The notes under the pieces were generated by a model. It was not told the DNA's origin. It did no database searches and saw only the letters and a program-made list of their open reading frames with translations. This document shows positions 45,613-53,542 of a stretch of DNA of 64,000 nt, piece by piece. The stretch lies in assembly GCA_963169235.1 (NCBI GenBank), contig CAUJCX010000035.1:124001-188000 (forward strand). Direction: 5' to 3'. The DNA is from Actinomycetota bacterium (GTDB lineage: Bacteria; Actinomycetota; Thermoleophilia; Miltoncostaeales; Miltoncostaeaceae). Made by a program: the position numbers and the translations under genes. Each line of letters begins with the position of its first letter. Position 1 is the first letter of the stretch.

Positions 45613-45639
45613 CTATCGGCACGGGGTGCACAGACGTGA
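45613..45639 (-). promoter_or_regulatory. Sigma-28/WhiG-like promoter of the FG-GAP gene
   Basis: On the minus strand: TCAC (45639-45636), 15 bases, GCCGATAG (45620-45613). The -35 and first seven -10 bases are identical to those of the FtsH-type gene promoter at 4563-4589. Confidence 0.6.
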
Positions 45640-45691
45640 GCCCCGGGGCACAACATCTCGCGGCGGCCGTCGCCTTTGGCAGACTCGCGGG

Positions 45692-46969
45692 ATGCCCGAC
45701 CCCGTCGCGCCCGCCGCACCGGAGCGCCCCACCTTGCGCGGCTTCTGGGACGCCCTCCCACGGTCGGCGCGCTGGCTGCTCGTGACCGTGGTGGCCGGAA
45801 GCCTGGGCCGCGGCCTCGTCACCGCGTTCACGGTGATCTACCTGCACGAGGTGCGGGGGATCGCGCTCGACACGGCCGGGGTACTCGTCGCACTCGCCGG
45901 CGTCGTGGCGGTCGCCGCGACCACCGTCGGCGGACCGGTGATCGACCACGTGGGCGCACGCGCCACGCTGATCGCCGTACAGCTCTTCGCGATCGTCGGG
46001 AACCTGCTGCTGACGTTCGTGTCGAGCATCGCGGTCGCGACGCTGGCGTTCGCGCTGCTGGGTGCCTCGTTCGGCCTGTCGTGGCCGTCGCAGAACACCA
46101 TGGCGTCGTCACTGGTGGGTGGCATCACGCGCCAGCTCTACTTCGGCGTCAACTTCGCGATGGTCAACCTGGGCATCGGCATCGGCGGCGTGGTGTCGGG
46201 GTTCGTCGTCGACGTCGACCGCCTGGGCACGTTCCAGGCGATGTTCCTCGCCGACGCCGCGCTGCTGTGCATCCCGCTCGCCGTCCTCCTGGGGCCCCTG
46301 CGCCGCGTGCACGGCCGGGTCCCCCCGTCCGGGGACGCGCGCGGCACCACGCTCGGCTATGGACCCCTGGTGCGCGACCGGGCGCTGCGGTGGGTGGTGG
46401 CGATGTCGCTGGTGGTGTCGCTCATCGGCTACGGCCAGTTCGAGGTGGGCATGCCGGTGTTCGCCCGGCAGGTGAGCGAGGTCTCCACGTTCACGCTGGG
46501 CCTGGCCTTCGGCGTGAACACGGCGGTGATCGTGCTGCTGCAGTTCGCGGTGATGCGGTGGCTCACCGGCCGGCGGCGCACCCGGGCGCTGGCGGCCACC
46601 GCGGTGCTGTGGGCCGTCGCGTGGATGATGTTCGGCCTCACGGGCCTGGTCGCCGGCGGGGCGACGGCGGCCGCCGGCGTGGTCGTCAGCCTCGGCGTGT
46701 TCGGGGTGGGCGAGGCCCTGATGCAGCCCACGTCCGCCTCCCTGGTCAACGACCTGGCGCCCGGCCACATGCGGGGCCGCTACAACGCGGCGTTCTCGTC
46801 GGCATCGCAGGCGGGCGCGGTGGTCGCGCCGCTGGCCTCCGGCGTGATCCTGGGGCGCCACTGGTCGACCGCGTTCGTGGCCGTGCTGCTGGCGCTGTGC
46901 GTCGTGTTCGCGGCGATCGCGCTGCGCCTGGAGGGCCTCGTGTCGCCCGCCGTCAACGGCCGGCGGTGA
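45692..46969 (+). CDS. Major facilitator superfamily transporter (MdtH-like)
   Basis: A 425-residue transporter with twelve membrane helices. Helix 1 includes SLGRGLVTAFTVIYLHEVRG, followed by a motif A variant GGPVIDHVGARATL; the second half begins at RDRALRWVVAMSLVVSLIGY (core RWVVAMSL) with a QFEVGMPVF loop. The pattern is that of MdtH/DHA1-like exporters. ATG 45692 is chosen at the start of the aligned region, with no ribosome site and a possible -10 seven bases upstream. It is convergent with ilvE. Substrate unknown. Confidence 0.86.
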   Translation: MPDPVAPAAPERPTLRGFWDALPRSARWLLVTVVAGSLGRGLVTAFTVIYLHEVRGIALDTAGVLVALAGVVAVAATTVGGPVIDHVGARATLIAVQLFAIVGNLLLTFVSSIAVATLAFALLGASFGLSWPSQNTMASSLVGGITRQLYFGVNFAMVNLGIGIGGVVSGFVVDVDRLGTFQAMFLADAALLCIPLAVLLGPLRRVHGRVPPSGDARGTTLGYGPLVRDRALRWVVAMSLVVSLIGYGQFEVGMPVFARQVSEVSTFTLGLAFGVNTAVIVLLQFAVMRWLTGRRRTRALAATAVLWAVAWMMFGLTGLVAGGATAAAGVVVSLGVFGVGEALMQPTSASLVNDLAPGHMRGRYNAAFSSASQAGAVVAPLASGVILGRHWSTAFVAVLLALCVVFAAIALRLEGLVSPAVNGRR

Positions 46970-46978
46970 GGCCCGGGG

Positions 46979-48013
46979 CTACTCGGCGCTCACCACCGTC
47001 ATCCACCCGTGCTTGTCGGGCTTCTGGCCCGTCTGCAGGGCGGCCATGGCCTCACGGATGCGGGTGGTGGTGGGACCCACCTCTCCGCTTCCCACCGTCA
47101 CGTCCTGCCCGTCGGCGATCAGCGTGCTGACGGGTGACAGCACCGCGGCCGTACCCGACAGCGCGATCTCACCGTTGCGGCGCCGCGCCCACGCCACCAC
47201 CTCGTCGGCGGTCAGCTCACGCTCGTCCACCGCGAAGCCGATGTCGGCGGCCAGCGTCAGCACCGAGTCGCGGGTGACCCCGTGCAGGAACTCGGCGTTG
47301 AGCGCGGGCGTGACGACGCGCTCGCCGTCCATCAGGATGATGTTCGCGGCCCCGGTCTCCTGCACCACGCCGCCGGGGCAGAACAGCACCTGGCCGGCGT
47401 CGTGGGACTCCTTCGCGCGGCGCAGCGGCCCCAGCGCGAGGGCGTAGTTGAGGCCCGACTTGACGGTGCCGAACCCGGGCATCGTGCGGCCCTGGTCGGT
47501 GTCGACCAAGAGGCGCAGGCCGCCCGCGCCGAAGTACGCGCCGACGGGGCTGGCCAGCACGAACAGGAGGGCCTCGGTGGACGGGGACGCCGCCGCGCCG
47601 ATGTTCTGCTGCACGCCCAAGAGCGTGGGGCGCAGGTAGAGCGACCCCGGGGGCTCGGGAACGAGGTCCAGGTTGACGCGCACGGCCTCCACGATCATCT
47701 CGGTGAGGGCCTGGGCGTCCGGGACGGGCAGGTGCAGCGGAGCGGCGGAGCGCTGCATGCGGGCCACGTGGTCGGCCAGGCGGAAGATGCGCACGGTGCC
47801 GTCGACGCCGCGGTGCGCCTTGAGGCCCTCGAAGATGGTGCTGGCGTAGTGCAGGCAGTGGGACGCCGGGTGCAGCGTGGTGTCGGCCACCGGCGCGACC
47901 TCCCACGGCTCCCACCCGCCGCCTACCGTCCACCGGGCGCGCGTCAGCTGCTCGGCGAACACGGTGCCGAACTGCGCGGTCGGGGACGAGGCGGGCTGGG
48001 ACGTGGTGCTCAT
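46979..48013 (-). CDS. ilvE: Branched-chain amino acid aminotransferase
   Basis: A 344-residue PLP enzyme of fold type IV that makes and breaks down Leu, Ile and Val with 2-oxoglutarate. Landmarks are HYASTIFEGLKAHRG (about 54-68), the lysine that holds PLP in GTVKSGLNYALAL (near residue 184), and the E-x-GAANI motif VQETGAANIILMDG. The region EIALSGTAAVLSPV near residue 285 binds the cofactor phosphate. Length and N-terminus are normal for the class II IlvE group. It stands alone. Confidence 0.95.
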   Translation of the reverse strand: MSTTSQPASSPTAQFGTVFAEQLTRARWTVGGGWEPWEVAPVADTTLHPASHCLHYASTIFEGLKAHRGVDGTVRIFRLADHVARMQRSAAPLHLPVPDAQALTEMIVEAVRVNLDLVPEPPGSLYLRPTLLGVQQNIGAAASPSTEALLFVLASPVGAYFGAGGLRLLVDTDQGRTMPGFGTVKSGLNYALALGPLRRAKESHDAGQVLFCPGGVVQETGAANIILMDGERVVTPALNAEFLHGVTRDSVLTLAADIGFAVDERELTADEVVAWARRRNGEIALSGTAAVLSPVSTLIADGQDVTVGSGEVGPTTTRIREAMAALQTGQKPDKHGWMTVVSAE

Positions 48014-48127
48014 GCGGTGATCCTCACGCTGGTGATCCGATGCCGGGGCGCCGTGGTGCGCGCACCGTATCGGTGCATTGTGCCCCCCCGGGACCCGGCG
48101 CGCCAGGCCGGGGGCGGGGCGCGGCGG

Positions 48128-48502
48128 TCAGGGGGCGGGGGCCCACCGCTCGAGGCTCGCGGCGGCCGTCGCGTACTCGATGACGCCGGTGGCGACGCCG
48201 ATCACCAGGTCGTACGCGCCGTCGTCCGGGGCGTCGATCCGCACGCCGTTGATGCCGAGGAAGACGTACGCCGCGTGCCACCCGAGGCGCTTGTTGCCGT
48301 CGACCAGCGGGTGGTTGCGCACGATCGACTCCATCAGCACGGCCGCCTTCTCGTGGAGCGAACGGTAGGCGTCGTCACCGAACAGGCTCGTCTGGGGGCG
48401 GGCCGCGGCGGAGGCGAGCAGCCCCACGTCGCGCACCGGTCCGACGCGCAGATCGTCCATGAGCTGGAGGAGATCCTCCAGCCCCAGGTACCTCACCGGC
48501 AC
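48128..48502 (-). CDS. Doc-type (Fic fold) toxin
   Basis: A 124-residue toxin of the death-on-curing family. The Fic-like motif is HPLVDGNKRLG (64-74), with the Lys typical of Doc rather than the second Gly of AMP-transferring Fic proteins. Doc phosphorylates EF-Tu and halts translation. The N-terminus YLGLEDLLQLMDDL is typical of the family. It starts with GTG sharing one base with the antitoxin stop, so it is coupled to the antitoxin gene. The rest of the fold, including DDGAYDLVIGVATG, is complete, so the toxin looks intact. Confidence 0.93.
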   Translation of the reverse strand: MPVRYLGLEDLLQLMDDLRVGPVRDVGLLASAAARPQTSLFGDDAYRSLHEKAAVLMESIVRNHPLVDGNKRLGWHAAYVFLGINGVRIDAPDDGAYDLVIGVATGVIEYATAAASLERWAPAP

Positions 48503-48705
48503 TATTCGCCGAGTCGTTTCAGCAGCGCCTCATAGCGCGCCATGCCCTCGGCGCTCAGCTCGGAGATCTCACGCTGTCGCCCCCGCCGCTCTGCTGCCTC
48601 CTTGATGGCCCGGACAGTCGCCTCGTGCTTGCTCACGCCCAGGTCGCGCGCGAGCAACTCCAGCGCGCGGTCGACGTCTTCGGGGAGTCGCAGTGTCATC
48701 GCCAT
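48502..48705 (-). CDS. Ribbon-helix-helix antitoxin of the Doc toxin
   Basis: A 67-residue protein. TLRLPEDVDRALELLARDLGVSKHEATVRAI gives the strand-helix-helix of a CopG/MetJ-type DNA-binding domain (core TLRLPEDVDRALELLA), and the C-terminal helix (about 45-67) should cover the toxin. Starts at ATG 48705 directly beside the 33-bp palindrome, or at ATG 48699. Upstream of the toxin in one operon, as usual for these systems. Confidence 0.9.
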   Translation of the reverse strand: MAMTLRLPEDVDRALELLARDLGVSKHEATVRAIKEAAERRGRQREISELSAEGMARYEALLKRLGE

Positions 48706-48738
48706 GCTCGGATGGTATCACGGTGATACCATCCGAGC
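48706..48738. promoter_or_regulatory. 33-bp perfect palindrome, toxin-antitoxin operator
   Basis: Two perfect 16-base arms (GCTCGGATGGTATCAC and its complement) surround one base. The palindrome abuts the antitoxin ATG, and TACCAT inside it is placed like a leaderless -10. Binding by the ribbon-helix-helix antitoxin is inferred. It also sits 16 bases from the panB stop and could act as a terminator hairpin. Confidence 0.7.
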
Positions 48739-48753
48739 GAAGTGCTGCGAAGG

Positions 48754-49554
48754 CTACGAGGCGACGGCCTCCGCCACCGGCGTGCGCACCTCTGCGACCC
48801 ACTCGCGACCGACGTCGGCCACCAGCTGGGCCAGGTTGGCCTTCGGCTGCACGAACCGCGGCGGGTTGGGCAGCTGCCCCAAGAGGTCGGTCGACACCAG
48901 CACCTGGCCGTCCGTGCCGATGCCGGCGGCGATGCCGATGGTGGGCGCGTCCACGGCGTCCGTCGCCCGCTGAGCCACCACGGGATCCACGGCCTCGATG
49001 ACGATGGCATAGCAGCCGGCCTCATCCAGCGCGATGGTGTCGGCGACGATGCGGTCGGCCTCCTCGTCGGTCTTGCCCAGCCGCTTGCGCTCCACCGCCG
49101 TCTGCGGCAGGAGGCCCACGTGCCCCATCACCGGGATGCCGTCGGCGATGATGGCCATCACCTGGGGAATGAGCGCGCCTTCCAGCTTGACGCTGTCGGC
49201 GCCGGCGGCGATGAGCGCGCGGGCGGTCTCGACGGCCTCCGCGGGCGTGCGGTACGTGTCGGCGGTCATGTCGCCCACCACGTGCGTGTGCGACACGCCG
49301 TGGCGCACGGCGCGGATGTGGTGCTCCATCATGGCCCGCGTGACGTCGCGGGTGGTGGGGTAGCCCAGCTCCACCTCGCCCAGGCTGTCGCCCACGAGGA
49401 TCATGTCGAGGCCCGCCCCGTCGAGCGCCAGCGCGGTGGGGTAGTCGTACGCGGTCAGCATCGCCAGGCGACGCCGTCCCTTGGTGGCGCGGATCTCGTC
49501 GGGCGTCAGGCCGCCGTGGAGACGTGCGCCGGTGGACTCACCGTTGCCGTACAT
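48754..49554 (-). CDS. panB: 3-methyl-2-oxobutanoate hydroxymethyltransferase
   Basis: A 266-residue ketopantoate synthase, the first step of pantothenate synthesis, using 5,10-methylene-THF. Signatures are MLTAYDYPTA, the metal- and substrate-binding GDSLG (DMILVGDSLGEVELGY), VVGDM, KLEGA and GHVGLLPQ, and the C-terminal IGIAAG-GTDGQVLV segment. Starts at ATG 49554 with a GGGAGGAG site inside the end of panD; the gap between panD and panB is seven bases. Last gene of panC-panD-panB. Confidence 0.97.
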   Translation of the reverse strand: MYGNGESTGARLHGGLTPDEIRATKGRRRLAMLTAYDYPTALALDGAGLDMILVGDSLGEVELGYPTTRDVTRAMMEHHIRAVRHGVSHTHVVGDMTADTYRTPAEAVETARALIAAGADSVKLEGALIPQVMAIIADGIPVMGHVGLLPQTAVERKRLGKTDEEADRIVADTIALDEAGCYAIVIEAVDPVVAQRATDAVDAPTIGIAAGIGTDGQVLVSTDLLGQLPNPPRFVQPKANLAQLVADVGREWVAEVRTPVAEAVAS

Positions 49555-49561
49555 GACGTGG

Positions 49562-49957
49562 TCACTCCTCCCACTCGGTGGGGACGGCGTCGCCGACCAG
49601 CTCGACCTGCTGGTTCTGGGCGTCCACGTGGACGACCGTCGGCTCGTAGCCGTCAAGCTCGGAATCGAGGTACTGCGCGTAGCTGATGACGATGATGAGG
49701 TCGCCGGGGTGCGCCAGGCGCGCGGCGGCCCCGTTGAGACACATCGCCCCGCTGCCGCGTGCGCCCTCGATGGTGTACGTCTCGAAGCGCGCGCCGTTGT
49801 TGATGTTGACGATGGCCACCTGCTCGTACGGCCGGATGTCGGCGGCGTCCAGCAGGTCCGTGTCGATCGTGATGCTGCCGACGTAGTTCAGGTTGGCGTC
49901 GGTCACCGTGGCACGATGGATCTTCGACTTCATCATCGTGCGGGAAATCGGGGGCAC
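49562..49957 (-). CDS. panD: Aspartate 1-decarboxylase proenzyme
   Basis: A 131-residue pyruvoyl enzyme making beta-alanine for pantothenate. Self-cleavage occurs at the Gly-Ser in YVGSITID (G27-S28 in this numbering); the SKIHRATVT region, NNGARFETY and [12 protein letters not shown] are conserved. The start is taken as GTG 49957, with GGAG eight bases upstream, because the family N-terminus (xxRTMxKSKIH) is included; ATG 49936 is an alternative. Middle gene of the pan operon. Confidence 0.96.
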   Translation of the reverse strand: MPPISRTMMKSKIHRATVTDANLNYVGSITIDTDLLDAADIRPYEQVAIVNINNGARFETYTIEGARGSGAMCLNGAAARLAHPGDLIIVISYAQYLDSELDGYEPTVVHVDAQNQQVELVGDAVPTEWEE

Positions 49958-49992
49958 TGTGGCGTCTCCGGTCGGGTCTCGTGGATGGACGG

Positions 49993-50892
49993 TCAGGGCG
50001 TGCCGGGGGTGAGCGGCACGTTGTCGATGAGGCGGGTGGTGCCGGCGCGGGCGGCCACGCACAGCACGGCGGGCCGGTCGAGCCGGTGCAGGGGGGAGAA
50101 CGTGTCGGCGTCGACCAGGCGCGCGTAGTCGACGCGGAGGCCCGCGACGGCCTCCATCTCGCGGCGCGCCAGGGCCTCGAGCGTCGCCGCGTCGCGCTCG
50201 CCGGCCGCGACGGCGCTCTGCGCGGCGCGGAGCCCGCGCGACAGCGCCAGGGCCTCGTCGCGCTCGGTGGCCGACAGGTAGGCGTTGCGGCTGCTGCGCG
50301 CCAGGCCGTCGTCGTCGCGGACGGTGGGGGCGACCACCATCTGGACGTCGTCCAGGTGAAGATCACGCATGAGGCGCCGCACCACAGCCACCTGCTGGGC
50401 GTCCTTCTGGCCGAACACCACGCGGTCGGGGCGCACCATCAGGAGCAGCTTCGCCACCACGGTGGCCACGCCGGCGAAGTGCGTCGGCCGCAGGTCACCC
50501 TCGAGCCCGCCCGACGGGCCGTCCACGGTGATGGTGGTGCCGAATCCCGGGGGGTACACCTCGTCCACACCGGGGCAGAACACCAGCGTGGCGCCCGCGC
50601 GCGTCAGCTTGGCGACGTCGCCGGCCTCGTCGCGCGGGTAGGTGGACAGGTCCTCGTGGGCGGCGAACTGCGCCGGGTTCACGAAGATGCTGACCACGAC
50701 GGCGAAGCCGTCGCGGGCGGCCTCGGCCACCAGCGACAGGTGCCCGTCGTGCAGCGCCCCCATGGTGGGGACGAAGCCGATGCCCCGGCCCTCCGCGCGC
50801 AGCGCGGCGACGGCCTGCCGCAGGTCGGCGACGGTACGCACCACGGGCGCCTGGGCGCGCGAGGTGGGAGTGTCCGTGAAGGAGTGGATCAT
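49993..50892 (-). CDS. panC: Pantoate-beta-alanine ligase
   Basis: A 299-residue pantothenate synthetase joining pantoate and beta-alanine with ATP. Motifs are [23 protein letters not shown], the FGQKDAQQ segment, and SSRNAYLS, the KMSKS-like loop. The N-terminal 18 residues before VVRTV are low in conservation. ATG 50892 starts the operon; a possible -10 (TACAGT) lies about 140 bases upstream on the minus strand near 51030. Together with panD and panB the window holds all pantothenate genes except the ketopantoate reductase. Confidence 0.96.
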   Translation of the reverse strand: MIHSFTDTPTSRAQAPVVRTVADLRQAVAALRAEGRGIGFVPTMGALHDGHLSLVAEAARDGFAVVVSIFVNPAQFAAHEDLSTYPRDEAGDVAKLTRAGATLVFCPGVDEVYPPGFGTTITVDGPSGGLEGDLRPTHFAGVATVVAKLLLMVRPDRVVFGQKDAQQVAVVRRLMRDLHLDDVQMVVAPTVRDDDGLARSSRNAYLSATERDEALALSRGLRAAQSAVAAGERDAATLEALARREMEAVAGLRVDYARLVDADTFSPLHRLDRPAVLCVAARAGTTRLIDNVPLTPGTP

Positions 50893-51157
50893 GGCGTTCC
50901 GTCCGGGGTCTCCGGGCCAGTGAGCCGTGCGATGAGGAGGCCGAGGCCCCCGGCCCGATGGATCCGTGCTCCTGCTCCACCAGTCGGGTGGATGCCGGGC
51001 GTGGTCATCGAGGTGACAGGACTGTAACGGCGTCCGCGGGGGGCGCGCAAGTCGCTGTGTGAAGCCCGGGCCAAGGTCGCCGGAGGTGTCCGGTAATGCG
51101 ACTAGTGTCCGGTGCGTCGGCGATGGCCCCGCAGGGGCGTCAGGCGGTGGTTTCCGG

Positions 51158-51919
51158 ATGGACGAGCAGGGGCGGGACGACGGCACGGGCGGCGCGGACG
51201 ACCCCGGTGCCGCGCTGGAGGCGTACCACCGTGAGCACGTGCTGGAGTGCACGCGCTGCCCGCTGCACGAGACGCGCACGCAGGTGGTGCCGGGCGACGG
51301 CGACCCCCGCGCGCGCCTCATGTTCGTGGGCGAGGCCCCCGGCTACCACGAGGACCGCCAGGGCGTCCCGTTCTGCGGGGCGGCCGGGACGCTGCTGGAC
51401 GAGCTGCTCGCGGGCATCGGCGTCACGCGCGCGGACGTGTTCGTCGCCAACGTGCTGAAGTGCCGCCCGCCCGGCAACCGCAATCCGGCGCCCGGCGAGA
51501 TCGACGCGTGCCAGCGGCACCTGTTCCGCCAGATCGAGATCATCCGGCCCGCGATGATCTGCACGCTGGGCAACTTCGCGACGCGCCTGCTCTCGGGGCG
51601 CCCCGACGGCATCAGCCGGGTGCACGGATGCGAGCTGCCCATGACCATCGCGGGCGTCGACGTGCTGCTGTACCCCGTGTACCACCCGGCGGCCGCCCTC
51701 TACACGCCGTCCATGAAACAGGTGCTGGCGGCCGACGTGGCGCGCATCCCGGCGCTCCTGGGCGACGTGGCGCCCTCGCCGCGGGCGGCGTCCCCGGGCG
51801 CGGCGGCGGATGAGCCTGCCGGGGCGCCCCAGGAGGCCGCGTCCGCCCCCGAGACGACCCCGGACGCCCCCGACGCCGCCGTTCCCGCGTCGTCGCCGAC
51901 GCAGCTCGGCCTGTTCTGA
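51158..51919 (+). CDS. Family 4 uracil-DNA glycosylase with C-terminal beta-clamp-like motif
   Basis: A 253-residue Fe4S4-type uracil-DNA glycosylase. The cluster cysteines begin with CTRCPL (near residue 30) and continue at KCRPPGNRNP and the CQRHL segment; the active-site motif is GEAPGYHEDRQG, and the uracil-contact histidine lies in VYHPAAAL. It removes uracil from DNA. After the catalytic domain (end about 195) a Pro/Ala-rich disordered tail of 50 residues ends QLGLF-stop, which fits the QLxLF beta-clamp-binding pentapeptide. Start ATG 51158 where homology begins. The gene sits three bases before tsaE. Confidence 0.93.
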   Translation: MDEQGRDDGTGGADDPGAALEAYHREHVLECTRCPLHETRTQVVPGDGDPRARLMFVGEAPGYHEDRQGVPFCGAAGTLLDELLAGIGVTRADVFVANVLKCRPPGNRNPAPGEIDACQRHLFRQIEIIRPAMICTLGNFATRLLSGRPDGISRVHGCELPMTIAGVDVLLYPVYHPAAALYTPSMKQVLAADVARIPALLGDVAPSPRAASPGAAADEPAGAPQEAASAPETTPDAPDAAVPASSPTQLGLF

Positions 51920-51922
51920 CCC

Positions 51923-52423
51923 GTGCTGGTCGTCCGCAGCGAGGGGCCCGGCGACACGCAGGCGCTGGGTGGCGTCCTGGCCGACCTGTTGCGCCCCGGC
52001 GACCTGGTGCTCTTGGTGGGCGACGTCGGCGCGGGCAAGACCACGCTGGTGCGGGCGGTCGCGGCGGCCCTGGGGGTGACCGGGCCCGTCACCAGCCCCA
52101 CGTTCACGCTGGCGAACCGCTACGACGCCCGCGTGCCGCTGCTTCACATCGACGCGTACCGGCTGGGCAGCCCCGACGACGAGGAGCTGGGCCTCCTGCT
52201 GGACGACGCCGACCGCCACGTGACGTTCATCGAGTGGCCGCAGGCACTCGGCGACCACGCGTCCGCCCCGCGGATCGCCGTCGCCATCGAACACCAGGGG
52301 GGAGACCGGCGCTTGATAACGTTGTCGTCTCCCGCCGCGGACGTCGATCTGGAGCAACTCGGTGACGACCTTCGCGCTCGACACGTCGACGCCCAGCCCG
52401 GCCCTGGCGCTGGTGCAGGATGA
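51923..52423 (+). CDS. tsaE: tRNA threonylcarbamoyladenosine biosynthesis ATPase TsaE
   Basis: A 166-residue P-loop ATPase needed for t6A37 formation on ANN-decoding tRNAs with TsaB and TsaD. Walker A is GDVGAGKTT (33-41); TSPTFTLANRY and HIDAYRL are family motifs, and FIEWPQAL is the conserved Glu-Trp segment. GTG 51923 directly follows the glycosylase stop. The last 20 codons overlap tsaB by 62 bases in another frame. Confidence 0.95.
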   Translation: MLVVRSEGPGDTQALGGVLADLLRPGDLVLLVGDVGAGKTTLVRAVAAALGVTGPVTSPTFTLANRYDARVPLLHIDAYRLGSPDDEELGLLLDDADRHVTFIEWPQALGDHASAPRIAVAIEHQGGDRRLITLSSPAADVDLEQLGDDLRARHVDAQPGPGAGAG

Positions 52424-53060
52424 CGGATCGGCCGCAACACTTCGCCTGGACGCCTCGCCCAACGCCGGGCGCCGCGTCATGCTGGCCGCGCATGGTCTGT
52501 TCGTCTCCACCGGCATCGACGTGGCCGACGTGCGGCGCGTGGTCGTCGGCGTGGGACCGGGGGCGTTCACCGGCGTGCGCATCGGCATCGCGACGGCCCT
52601 GGGCCTGGGGCAGGCGCTCGGCTGCCCCGTGGAGGGCGTGGTGACGCACGAGGCCGCGGCCCTCGGCATGGCCCAGGTGGCGCCTGACGGCGCGCTCGTG
52701 GTGCCCGCATCCGACGCCCGGCGGGGCGAGCTGTTCGCCGCCGCGTACCGGTGGGACGGCGCCACGCTCACCACGCTGGTGGAGCCGTGCGCCATCGCGC
52801 CCGCCGACCTGGCGTCGCTGGTGGCCGAGCGCCTGGACGAGCGCGGGGCCGTGGTGGGCGGCAACGGCGCGCAGATCCTCGCGCCGCACCTGCCGGCGGG
52901 GGCGTACGCGCTGGCGGCCGGTTCCCCCGGTCACGGCATCGACGCGCGCCACCTGGTCGCGCGCGCCGACGCGGGTGCCACGGTGCCGGTGCGCCCCGTG
53001 TACGCGCGCCTTCCCGACGCCGAGGTGAACCGCCTGCGCAACCTGGAGGCCGCGTCGTGA
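52362..53060 (+). CDS. tsaB: tRNA threonylcarbamoyladenosine biosynthesis protein TsaB
   Basis: A 232-residue inactive ASKHA-fold partner of TsaD. The N-terminus FALDTSTPSPALALV and the GVGPGAFTGVRIGIATA motif (about 66-82) are diagnostic. GTG 52362 is supported by GGAG seven bases upstream; this start lies inside tsaE, an overlap of 62 bases. The stop overlaps the start of rimI (GTGA). Confidence 0.95.
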   Translation: MTTFALDTSTPSPALALVQDDGSAATLRLDASPNAGRRVMLAAHGLFVSTGIDVADVRRVVVGVGPGAFTGVRIGIATALGLGQALGCPVEGVVTHEAAALGMAQVAPDGALVVPASDARRGELFAAAYRWDGATLTTLVEPCAIAPADLASLVAERLDERGAVVGGNGAQILAPHLPAGAYALAAGSPGHGIDARHLVARADAGATVPVRPVYARLPDAEVNRLRNLEAAS

Positions 53061-53542
53061 GCCGGGCCCGCGCCGCCGCCGAGTCGACCGTGAGCGTGCG
53101 TGACATGCGCGAACGCGACGTGCGCCACGTGGAGCGCATCGAGAACCAGGTGTCGGCCATCCCGTGGCCGCGTCACATGCTGATGGCCGAGCTGGGCAGC
53201 GCCAAGACCATCGACCTCGTCGCCCTGGACGGAGCGTCGCTGGCGGGGTACCTGCTGGCCTCCCGGTACGCCGACGTGTGGCACATCCTCAACGTCGCGG
53301 TCGACGTGCCGTTTCGCCGCCGCGGCATCGGCCGCGCCCTGATGCATGCGCTGTTCCTGCGCGCCGCGGGCCCCGGCCTCTTGGGCTTCACGCTGGAGGT
53401 GCGGGTCTCGAACGCCGGCGCCATCAGCCTGTACGAAGGGCTCGGCTTCGTGTCGCGCGGCGTGCGGCCCGGGTACTACTCGGACAACCGCGAGGACGCG
53501 CTCATCATGTGGCGCGAACCGTTCGCCGGGGTGGTGCCGTGA
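53057..53542 (+). CDS. rimI: Ribosomal protein bS18 N-acetyltransferase-like GNAT
   Basis: A 161-residue GNAT enzyme. The acetyl-CoA loop is VPFRRRGIGRALM (about 79-91), preceded by the strand ADVWHILNVAV and followed by LEVRVSNAGAISLYEGLGF, typical of RimI. Between tsaB and tsaD with four-base overlaps on both sides, the order seen in many bacteria. In actinobacteria RimI-type enzymes can act on other N-termini as well. Confidence 0.92.
   Translation: MSRARAAAESTVSVRDMRERDVRHVERIENQVSAIPWPRHMLMAELGSAKTIDLVALDGASLAGYLLASRYADVWHILNVAVDVPFRRRGIGRALMHALFLRAAGPGLLGFTLEVRVSNAGAISLYEGLGFVSRGVRPGYYSDNREDALIMWREPFAGVVP

Larger units (their letters stand above)
45345..45691. other. 347-base divergent intergenic region
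   Basis: Between the FG-GAP gene (minus) and the MFS gene (plus). It holds the 18-bp palindrome, the sigma-28-like promoter at 45613-45639 and a possible leaderless -10 (CAGACT at 45680-45685) for the transporter. The rest shows no gene that I can support. Confidence 0.5.

Noticed and set aside
43188-45761. Extending the FG-GAP protein upstream to 45761
   Set aside because: The extension precedes the signal peptide, is Arg/Pro-rich without similarity, and would cross the promoter; ATG 45344 with GGAG is better.
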